Shown: piece after piece, positions 1-6,288 of the stretch
How the letters are laid out: each line of letters begins with the position of its first letter
Numbering within the stretch: position 1 is the first letter of the stretch
Source of the DNA: Crocinitomicaceae bacterium
GTDB lineage: Bacteria > Bacteroidota > Bacteroidia > Flavobacteriales_D > Crocinitomicaceae
DNA length: 12,806 nt
NCBI GenBank assembly: GCA_030833265.1
Contig: JAURHO010000035.1
Location: 1-12,806, forward strand
Reading direction: 5' to 3'
The notes under the pieces: generated by a model
The model's input: the letters and a program-made list of their open reading frames with translations, nothing else
What the model was told of the DNA's origin: nothing
Databases searched by the model: none
Translations under genes and position numbers: made by a program

Positions 1-1055
1 GCAGCCGCAATAACCGTATTGGTAAAAAGCTGCGTGTCGACTACTTGTGAGCAAGAAAAAGTAAAGATGAATCCACCCGGCTTAATTTGACGGATGGCAT
101 GTGCATTGAGTCTTTTGTAACCTTGGATTGCTTGGTGTCTTTTATCGCGGTGCTTGGCAAAGGCTGGCGGATCCAACACAATGATATCGTAGTCTTCGGG
201 TAAATCTTTCATGTAGTCCATGGCGTCGTCAACAATCGAAGCATGCTTGCTTTGAAAACCATTTAAAGCCACGTTATCGTCGGTTAAGGCAATTGCCTTT
301 TTTGAACTGTCGAGAGAATGCACCAGTTCAGCTTTATTGTTCAAAGCTTGAAGACTAAAGCCTCCTGAATAACAAAAAGTGTTGAGTACTTTTTTGCCAT
401 TTGCGTATTTGCCGAGCAAAGCGCGGTTTTCACGTTGGTCAATGAAGAATCCGGTCTTTTGTCCGTTGATCCAGTCAATATGGTACTTGACACCATTTTC
501 CAGCGCTAAATGCGGAACTTCTGCTTTGCCAAACAGATAGGCATCTTGTACCTCTTGGCGTTTTGGTAAGGTATCTGACGATTTTGAATAAACAGCTTTG
601 AGATCCTTACCCATTACTTGAACCAATGCAGCAGCAATGAGCTCAACTTGTTTGTACATCCCTATTGAATGACATTGTATCACGGCCACACCGGCATAAT
701 AATCGATAATGAGCCCAGGCAATTGATCGCCTTCACCATGACAAAGTCTGAAGATATTGTTGTCTTTTCTGAGTAGCCCAATTCTTTTACGCAACTCAAA
801 AGCATTTGATAAACGACGCTCATAAAAAGCTTGATCAATGGTTTCGTAATCGAAACTCAGCATTCTGACAGCAATAGTAGCGTGTTGATAATGCCCAACA
901 CCTAAAACTTGCTGTTTTTTTGTGGTCAAGCAAACGATGTCGCCATCTTGTAGTTCAGTCGTTTCATCTGCAATGGCACCTGAAAAAACCCAGGGGTGTT
1001 TTCTGAGAATGGATTGTTCTTTGCCTTTGGTAATGGTCAGAAGGGGATATAACAT
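1..1055 (-). CDS. rlmI: RlmI-like 23S rRNA (cytosine-C5) methyltransferase, 3' end cut off by the window
   Basis: Reading the minus strand from ATG 1055-1053 gives 351 uninterrupted codons to the window edge. RlmI proteins are about 390-400 aa, so roughly the last 40-45 residues lie outside. The N-terminus (about residues 1-75) is a PUA-like RNA-binding domain with the family stretch KGKEQSILRKHPWVFSGAI at residues 10-28. The SAM-binding loop is VLNTFCYSGGFSLQAL (223-238), motif IV is DPPAFAK (295-301), and motif VI is FSCSQ, with Cys335 as the likely catalytic cysteine. The family methylates C5 of a 23S rRNA cytosine (C1962 in E. coli) using S-adenosylmethionine in the cytoplasm. It diverges from the 86-aa gene at 1102. 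A perfect TAnnTTTG box ends 3 nt before the ATG, so the mRNA may be leaderless. Family assignment is secure; the exact rRNA target is inferred from E. coli. Confidence 0.93.
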   Translation of the reverse strand, partial: MLYPLLTITKGKEQSILRKHPWVFSGAIADETTELQDGDIVCLTTKKQQVLGVGHYQHATIAVRMLSFDYETIDQAFYERRLSNAFELRKRIGLLRKDNNIFRLCHGEGDQLPGLIIDYYAGVAVIQCHSIGMYKQVELIAAALVQVMGKDLKAVYSKSSDTLPKRQEVQDAYLFGKAEVPHLALENGVKYHIDWINGQKTGFFIDQRENRALLGKYANGKKVLNTFCYSGGFSLQALNNKAELVHSLDSSKKAIALTDDNVALNGFQSKHASIVDDAMDYMKDLPEDYDIIVLDPPAFAKHRDKRHQAIQGYKRLNAHAIRQIKPGGFIFTFSCSQVVDTQLFTNTVIAA

Positions 1056-1058
1056 GTG

Positions 1059-1066
1059 CAAAAATA
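1059..1066 (-). promoter_or_regulatory. Bacteroidota -7 promoter box for rlmI
   Basis: The minus strand reads TATTTTTG here, a perfect match to the Bacteroidota -7 consensus TAnnTTTG. A TTTTTG run lies 22 nt upstream and could be the -33 TTG element. Only CAC separates the box from the ATG at 1055, so transcription should start at or next to the start codon. Known consensus, inferred use. Confidence 0.5.
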
Positions 1067-1101
1067 GCTTGAAAAAGCGTACATTTACCAAAAATCAAGA
1101 T

Positions 1102-1362
1102 ATGGCTAACAAACGCATCCTCAAGAGAAATATCAACGAAATGGTATTTGACGTTGTAGAAGAATGTTTCTTTTTCGAAATGACAGCACCGTCAAAATCA
1201 GATAAATCTGCTCAACTCATCGATGAAGCAGCTGATTTTCAAGATGCCATGCTTACTAAAATCAATAAGGCAAAAGGCAAAGCTGAGTTCAGAGCAATTG
1301 CTACTGAAGTAGAAGCAAAAGCAGTTTACTTTGTTGATGCCCTCAACGGACTCAACAAATAA
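1102..1362 (+). CDS. Conserved small helical protein of unknown function (86 aa)
   Basis: I do not recognise a named function. The protein begins MANKRILKRNINEM, with a basic N-terminus followed by what look like amphipathic helices, and has no signal peptide or membrane segment, so it is probably cytosolic. It has one cysteine (residue 22) and alternating Lys/Glu/Ala-rich stretches in the second half (residues 38-86). From memory, short Bacteroidota proteins starting with a similar MANKRxLKK motif are common hypothetical proteins, but I cannot confirm this here. The frame is open upstream to 922, but that extension lies on the opposite strand of rlmI and gives rlmI-shadow sequence, so ATG 1102 is preferred. 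An imperfect -7 box, TACATTTA (1080-1087), ends 14 nt before it. The symporter gene starts only 9 nt after the stop, which suggests co-transcription. Confidence 0.75.
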   Translation: MANKRILKRNINEMVFDVVEECFFFEMTAPSKSDKSAQLIDEAADFQDAMLTKINKAKGKAEFRAIATEVEAKAVYFVDALNGLNK

Positions 1363-1371
1363 GTCAAGTCT

Positions 1372-2676
1372 ATGCTTGGCATAGATACCTTTTCTTTAGC
1401 ATTAATTTTGGCGGCCCTCATGATCCTGCTCTGGATCACTGAGTGGATTCCAATCTACCTCACTGCTTTATTTCCAATTTTACTGGGTGTACCTTTGGGT
1501 TTGCTTACCCCGAAAGAATTAGCGGGTTGCTACGGCGACGCCAACATTTTTTTGTTTTTTGGTGGTTTTGTTTTGGCTCTTGGTCTAGAAAAATGGGGTG
1601 TTCACGAACAAATTGCCCGTCGCATCATCCATATTGTCGGTGACAAAAAATCGAATATCCTACTTGGTTTTATCCTCAGCACAGGTCTTATTTCCATGTG
1701 GATTTCAAATACGGCAACTGCACTTATGATGCTACCAATGGCAGTTGCGGTTATTGAAGCTATGCCTGTTCCGCACCGCGATTCAAGGTTCAGTGCATTA
1801 CTAATGCTTTCCGTAGCCTACGCGTCAAATATTGGTGGTGTGGGCACCTTGATTGGCTCGCCACCCAATACGCAAATGGCCTCTATTCTTGCCGAAAACT
1901 TCCACATTCAGGTTAGTTTTTTAGACTGGATGAAGATCGGCTTACCTTTGGCACTTACCCTCTTGCTCCTGATGTATCTATTTTTTCATTATTTGCTAGG
2001 CCCGGAGCGCAAGGATGTTCACGATTTACATTTTCATACGCTACCTTGGTCGAAGCCACAAAAACGTGTGCTCTGGATTTTCTCTGTTGTCGCTGCGCTT
2101 TGGATTTTCAGAGAACCAATTGTTGCTTGGACAGGTATTCCGTATCGGGATGAGAACGCTGCTATTCTCGGAGCGTTGGCTTTATTTCTACTGCCTAACG
2201 GCCAAGACAAGCAAACTTTATTGAAATGGTCCGACACTGAGAAACTACCTTGGGGTATACTTTTATTGTTTGGCGGCGGCTTGGCTTTAGCAGCCATGCT
2301 CGAAAAAAATGGGATATTAAAAAGTTTATCGGCCTATTTTAACTTTGCTGATGGTATCAATCCGGTGCTTTTAATTGTATTATTAACAGCATTAGCGATT
2401 TTTATATCTGAGGTCCTATCAAATTTAGCCATGGTCACCGTATTTATCCCAATTGTTGGCGTTTTTGCCGAACAAACCAATACGGCCCTATTCCCTTTAG
2501 CAATGGCGCTTACCTTAGGTGCGAGCTTAGCGTTTATGATGCCCGTTGGCACACCGCCAAATGCTATTGTCTTTGGTTCAGGTTATCTAAAAATCAAGCA
2601 AATGGTACGTATCGGTTTTGTCCTGAACATCATTAGTCTGATTCTAATTAGCGTTTTTATTGTTTTATTACATTAA
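1372..2676 (+). CDS. DASS/SLC13 family sodium:anion (dicarboxylate or sulfate) symporter
   Basis: This 434-aa inner-membrane protein is hydrophobic throughout, with about 11 or more membrane segments, the usual size for the divalent anion:Na+ symporter family. The C-terminal family signature is present: ASLAFMMPVGTPPNAIV at residues 384-400 fits the PROSITE Na+:sulfate symporter pattern. The first Ser-Asn-Thr sodium-site motif is SNTAT at 112-116. The second, repeat-related one is SNLA at 350-353, with Leu in the Thr position. GSPPNTQ (162-168) and the matching GTPPNAI (393-399) show the inverted internal repeat of the fold. The family takes up dicarboxylates such as succinate, citrate or sulfate with Na+; the substrate cannot be read from the sequence. 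It starts 9 nt after the 86-aa gene and ends 40 nt before the acyl-CoA ligase gene. Confidence 0.9.
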   Translation: MLGIDTFSLALILAALMILLWITEWIPIYLTALFPILLGVPLGLLTPKELAGCYGDANIFLFFGGFVLALGLEKWGVHEQIARRIIHIVGDKKSNILLGFILSTGLISMWISNTATALMMLPMAVAVIEAMPVPHRDSRFSALLMLSVAYASNIGGVGTLIGSPPNTQMASILAENFHIQVSFLDWMKIGLPLALTLLLLMYLFFHYLLGPERKDVHDLHFHTLPWSKPQKRVLWIFSVVAALWIFREPIVAWTGIPYRDENAAILGALALFLLPNGQDKQTLLKWSDTEKLPWGILLLFGGGLALAAMLEKNGILKSLSAYFNFADGINPVLLIVLLTALAIFISEVLSNLAMVTVFIPIVGVFAEQTNTALFPLAMALTLGASLAFMMPVGTPPNAIVFGSGYLKIKQMVRIGFVLNIISLILISVFIVLLH

Positions 2677-2716
2677 TTGAAACAATATTATTATTTTTCC
2701 TAGCTAAACCAAAAAT

Positions 2717-4483
2717 ATGCTTACTGTAGATTGCCTGTTTGATGTCCCAAGACATCAGCTAAAAAATTATCCGAATGCCAATATGTTTGTCACCAAAACT
2801 GCTGGTATATGGGTGCCAATTTCGACTGCTGATTTTTTAGACGCAGCGATGCAAGTTTCCAAAGGGCTTATTGCACTTGGCGTAAAGGCCGGTGACCGCG
2901 TAGCCGTTGCTAGTAATAATCGTGTAGAATGGAATGTGCTCGACATTGCTGTGCAGCAAGTGGGGGCTATTTTAGTGCCGCTTTACCCCAATATCTCTGA
3001 GTCTGATTATCGTTTTATTTTGAATGATGCGGGTGTAGAAATTTGCGTGGTATCGAATCAAGAATTGGCGGATAAGATTACTCATATTAGAGCAGAGGTT
3101 CCGACCTTAAAGTATTTGTTTTCCTTTGATCAACTTCCGAATTGCCCGCATTGGTCTGATATTGAAGCTAACAAAGGAAGTGTGGAGCAACATGAAGTTG
3201 AAGAGCGCATGAAAGCAGTCAAAGCAACTGATTTAGCTACAATTATATATACCTCAGGCACAACTGGTAATCCGAAAGGTGTCATGTTGTCGCATGCTAA
3301 CATTTTGTCTACTGTTGCGGCATGTATTGACCCAATTCCGGCAGACAAAAATTCGAAAGTACTGAGTTTCTTACCAGTCTGTCATATTTATGAGCGCATG
3401 CTCCATTACCTCTATATGTATATTGGCTGCTCTATTCACTTTGCTGAATCTATGGACACCATCGGAGACAACATACGCGAAGTGAAGCCCGATGTGTTTT
3501 CAGCAGTACCAAGGCTCATTGAGAAAGTATTTGATAAAATCATGGCCAAAGGAGAAGAGCTTTCCGGAATTAAAAAAGCACTCTTTTATTGGGCAGTTGA
3601 TGTTGCCGAAGCTTACGATGTCGTTGGAAAGTCACCCTTTTACAAAGTGAAGTTAGGGATTGCTCGCAAGCTTATTTTTTCCAAATGGCAAGAAGCACTT
3701 GGCGGTAATGTCAAAGCAATTGCTTCAGGTTCTGCCGCTTTGCAACCAAGACTAGCGCGCATCTTTTTAGCCGCAAACATTCCAATTTTGGAAGGATACG
3801 GCCTCACGGAAACTTCTCCTGTCATCAGTGTCAATAATTTCAATACAGGTATCAGAATTGGTTCGGTTGGCCCTCTCGTTGATAAAGTTCAAGTTAAAAT
3901 TGCGCCGGACGGTGAGATTCTTGTGAAAGGACCCAATGTAATGATGGGTTATTACAAGAATGACGAAGCTACAAAAGAAGTCTTTGATGCCGAAGGTTGG
4001 TTCTGCACAGGCGATATCGGCGAATTCCAGGAAGGCAAATTCTTGCGAATTACAGATCGTAAAAAGGAGATATTTAAAACTTCAGGTGGCAAATATATTG
4101 TGCCACAGGCCATGGAAAATAGGCTCAAACAATCGCGTTTCATTGAGCAAGCGATGGTTATCGGAGAAGGGGAGAAGTTCCCAGCGGTGCTCATTGTACC
4201 CAATTTTGCTTTTGTCAAAGAATGGGCAAAACGTCACGAAACAAATTTAGATGCGAGCAGCAATGCCGAGATCATTACCCAAGAAATATTGATCAAACGT
4301 GTCCAAGAAGAACTCAATGAAATCAATAAAGAGTATGGTTCATGGGAGCAATTGAAGCAGTTTAAATTGTTGCCTAGTGAATTTACGATTGAAGGGGGAG
4401 AGTTGACTCCAACACTTAAATTCAAACGCAAGAAAATCCTTGAAAAATATCAGGAAGTTTACAAGCAGATTTACCCTGCTTAA
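2717..4483 (+). CDS. Long-chain fatty-acid--CoA ligase (AMP-forming)
   Basis: This 588-aa protein belongs to the ANL adenylate-forming superfamily and activates fatty acids to acyl-CoA through an acyl-AMP intermediate, for membrane lipid synthesis or beta-oxidation. Visible motifs in order: the phosphate-binding loop YTSGTTGNPKGVMLSH (178-193), the adenine/AMP motif EGYGLTETSP (359-368), TGDIGEF (431-437) where Asp binds ribose, the hinge region DRKKEIFKTSGGKYI (447-461), and near the C-terminus LTPTLKFKRKKI (563-574), whose Lys568 is the likely adenylation-step lysine. Length and the VCHIYERM motif (211-218) fit the FAA1/FadD15-type long-chain branch. There is no signal peptide. It lies 40 nt after the symporter. 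An imperfect -7 box, TATTTTTC (2692-2699), sits 17 nt before the ATG, so it may have its own promoter. A strong terminator follows the stop by 17 nt. Confidence 0.93.
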   Translation: MLTVDCLFDVPRHQLKNYPNANMFVTKTAGIWVPISTADFLDAAMQVSKGLIALGVKAGDRVAVASNNRVEWNVLDIAVQQVGAILVPLYPNISESDYRFILNDAGVEICVVSNQELADKITHIRAEVPTLKYLFSFDQLPNCPHWSDIEANKGSVEQHEVEERMKAVKATDLATIIYTSGTTGNPKGVMLSHANILSTVAACIDPIPADKNSKVLSFLPVCHIYERMLHYLYMYIGCSIHFAESMDTIGDNIREVKPDVFSAVPRLIEKVFDKIMAKGEELSGIKKALFYWAVDVAEAYDVVGKSPFYKVKLGIARKLIFSKWQEALGGNVKAIASGSAALQPRLARIFLAANIPILEGYGLTETSPVISVNNFNTGIRIGSVGPLVDKVQVKIAPDGEILVKGPNVMMGYYKNDEATKEVFDAEGWFCTGDIGEFQEGKFLRITDRKKEIFKTSGGKYIVPQAMENRLKQSRFIEQAMVIGEGEKFPAVLIVPNFAFVKEWAKRHETNLDASSNAEIITQEILIKRVQEELNEINKEYGSWEQLKQFKLLPSEFTIEGGELTPTLKFKRKKILEKYQEVYKQIYPA

Positions 4484-4500
4484 CTCAACTTTTAAGACAT

Positions 4501-4530
4501 AAAAAAGCCGGCTAATTAGCCGGCTTTTTT
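4501..4530. terminator. Perfect palindromic bidirectional rho-independent terminator
   Basis: The 30 bases are a perfect inverted repeat: A6, then GCCGGCTAATTAGCCGGC, then T6. Each strand gives a GC-rich hairpin followed by a T run. It lies between the convergent acyl-CoA ligase gene (stop 4483) and the small Cys-rich gene (stop 4549), so one element can end both transcripts. Confidence 0.92.
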
Positions 4531-4548
4531 TATTGAGGTGTGTTTAAA

Positions 4549-4776
4549 TTATTGCTTCCCTGCAGAACAGCAAGACTTTTGCGTTGTGCTAGAAGAAGAA
4601 CAACCTGATTTTTGTGTTTGACTAGAAGAAGAGCAGCAGCTTCCGCTTTTTTTCTTCTTTTTACGCTTGTCGTCGTCTTTTTTAGAGATTTCAATTCCGT
4701 TTACAGCTGCATAAGCTGTAGTTGCCATTGATCCTACAAAAGTAGTAAGGGCGATTGCTACAAATACTTTTTTCAT
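4549..4776 (-). CDS. Small secreted Lys/Ser/Cys-rich protein of unknown function (75 aa)
   Basis: I know no function for this gene. The product starts MKKVFVAIALTTFVGSMATTAYA, a good Sec signal peptide with predicted cleavage after residue 23 or 24. The mature part of about 51 residues has no hydrophobic core. It contains a charged stretch, KKDDDKRKKKKK (32-43), then a Ser/Cys tail in which two 11-residue units (48-58 and 59-69) repeat. There are five cysteines: 47, 48, 59, 69 and 70. Such a short, low-complexity export is more likely a metal- or redox-binding, or surface-interacting, peptide than an enzyme; this is inference. No lipobox Cys follows the signal peptide. It starts 26 nt after the psd stop, probably as the last gene of that operon or from a weak promoter box TTAATTTG (4799-4806, minus), and ends at the shared terminator. 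The clear signal peptide argues that the ORF is real. Confidence 0.75.
   Translation of the reverse strand: MKKVFVAIALTTFVGSMATTAYAAVNGIEISKKDDDKRKKKKKSGSCCSSSSQTQKSGCSSSSTTQKSCCSAGKQ
4570..4635 (-). repeat. Two tandem 33-bp units inside the small Cys-rich gene
   Basis: The units encode CSSSSQTQKSG (residues 48-58) and CSSSSTTQKSC (59-69), followed by a third Cys-Ser start at 70-71. Cysteines therefore recur every 11 residues (48, 59, 70). Because the DNA is also similar, a recent in-frame duplication is likely. Confidence 0.8.
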
Positions 4777-4802
4777 GGTGTGTTTTTTTATAAAATTACA
4801 AA

Positions 4803-5468
4803 TTAATTCAAACTTCCAAGCTTGGTCAGTTTGGCTTTTACTTTTTGATTCAATTGCACATCAATTTTCGTGCCTAGGGGTAAGAATAAATCTACACGAG
4901 AACCAAATTTAATAAAACCGAATTCAGCTCCTTGTTGGGCTTTATCGCCCTCTTGTGCATAATAGCAAATTCGTCTGGCTAAGGCGCCGGCAATTTGTCT
5001 GAATAAGATTTCCTGACCGTTAGCGTTTTTAACCACGCAGGTGCTGCGTTCGTTGTCGGTGCTGCTTTTTGGATGCCAGGCAACTAAAAATAGGCCAGGG
5101 TGGTATTTGGTATAGGTTACCTCTCCGCTTATTGGATAATAATTGGCGTGGACATTTAAAGGAGACATGAAAATTGAAACTTGAAGTCGTTTGTCTTTGA
5201 AATATTCAGTTTCCTCAACTTCTTCAATCACCACAACTTTTCCGTCGGCGGGGCAAATGATATCGAGCGCTCCACCAGTGCAAGTTCTGCTTGGGATTCT
5301 AAAAAATTGAACCACTAAGTAAAGAAGTACGACAAAACCAAGTTCAAGAAAAACAAAGAGGCCAAAAAGTGCTTCGAAAAGTAGGTAATAGTTGAGGGCG
5401 CTGAGGCCAAGGAACAGTCCAAAACTGCCAAGCATTATAGAACGTCCTTCTCTGTGAAATGTCATCAT
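4803..5468 (-). CDS. psd: Phosphatidylserine decarboxylase proenzyme, short membrane-anchored type
   Basis: Psd converts phosphatidylserine to phosphatidylethanolamine at the inner membrane, using a pyruvoyl group made by self-cleavage. The product is 221 aa from ATG 5468. Two hydrophobic segments (about 12-30 and 33-56) form the N-terminal anchor. CPADGKV (72-78, Asp75) and SPLNVH (102-107, His107) look like the Asp and His of the catalytic triad, and FGSR (188-191) is the cleavage site, so Ser190 would become the pyruvoyl group. The small alpha chain would be the last 32 residues. The frame is open to 5498, but the family usually starts close to the TFHREG sequence found here at residues 3-8. 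ATG 5468 overlaps the cdsA stop as ATGA; the next codon, ATG 5465, is equally possible. The overlap implies translational coupling to cdsA, the earlier enzyme of the same pathway. Confidence 0.92.
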   Translation of the reverse strand: MMTFHREGRSIMLGSFGLFLGLSALNYYLLFEALFGLFVFLELGFVVLLYLVVQFFRIPSRTCTGGALDIICPADGKVVVIEEVEETEYFKDKRLQVSIFMSPLNVHANYYPISGEVTYTKYHPGLFLVAWHPKSSTDNERSTCVVKNANGQEILFRQIAGALARRICYYAQEGDKAQQGAEFGFIKFGSRVDLFLPLGTKIDVQLNQKVKAKLTKLGSLN

Positions 5469-6285
5469 CGCCAATAAAGATATATAATGGACCAACAATA
5501 AAAAAATGGAATGGCAAATAAGGCAGCGTCAAAACGATCGAGCACACCTCCGTGACCGGGCAGAATTGTTCCGCTGTCCTTGATGCCTAAACTGCGTTTG
5601 AATAAGGATTCAAGCAAGTCTCCGAAGATAGCACAAGGTGCAATGATGATGGCAGAAATAACCCAGAATAAAATTTCTCCTTGGTTAATGTAAGCGCCAA
5701 TAATAAAACCTAAAAGAACGGTGAAGAACAAACCACCAATGGTGCCTTCCCAAGTTTTTTTCGGTGAAATGCGTTCGAAGAGTTTGTGTTTACCTAGCTT
5801 TCTTCCGGTAAAATAAGCAAAGGAATCGTTGGTCCAAATCAAAAGGAACATCCCGAGTACTTTAGGTAATGGGGAGGTATCTCTTACGTGTAAATCAATG
5901 CTGAGGTAAAAAGGCACCACCACGTAAATGATCCCAAATACCAGCACAGAAATATTGAGTAAGGGGTGTTGTGCTTGGCCCAAAGTTCATTGAGAATGAG
6001 TGTAAAGAATAAAGGGAATATGAGCGTCAGCGAGATGACCGAATACCACTCAAAGCTGATTCCGACCAGTAACACATAGATGAATATGCCGATGAAGAGC
6101 CCGATTTCTTTAGAAACCTCAACAATTTCGTGGTTTTTAAAAAAGCGGTAAAACTCCCAGAGGCCAACCACCATGAAAAAAGAGAAAACCAGCGCAAAGA
6201 TATATGGGTTCCAAAGCATAGAACCAATCACCACCACCCCAAAGATGCTGCCTGTTATGATTCTTTGCCCAAGGTTTCCCAACAT
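5465..6285 (-). pseudogene. cdsA: cdsA, phosphatidate cytidylyltransferase, interrupted by a one-base frameshift
   Basis: CdsA makes CDP-diacylglycerol from phosphatidate and CTP in the inner membrane, the entry step to all phospholipids. Here it is in two frames. The 5' part starts at ATG 6285 and encodes an N-terminal multi-membrane region matching CdsA up to FTLILNEL (residues 94-101); the frame then runs through unrelated residues to a stop at 5884. The 3' part, in the next frame from about 5983 to 5465, continues with GQAQHPLLNIS and holds the CdsA signature at 5528-5608 (SLFKR, then KDSG, then PGHGGVLDRFD), which is complete. Adding one base near 5975-5986 would give about 273 aa, normal for CdsA. 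The gene starts 3 nt after ftsH and overlaps psd by 4 nt. CdsA is normally essential and both halves look intact, so a sequencing error or very recent mutation is more likely than an old pseudogene. Confidence 0.88.
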
Positions 6286-6288
6286 ATT

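Noticed and set aside
922..1101. N-terminal extension of the 86-aa gene
   Set aside because: It lies antisense to the conserved start of rlmI and gives no protein-like pattern; an ATG at 1102 gives a sensible protein.
5975..5990. Programmed -1 frameshift in cdsA
   Set aside because: No X-XXY-YYZ slippery heptamer exists in the zero frame at the switch, and no following hairpin stands out.
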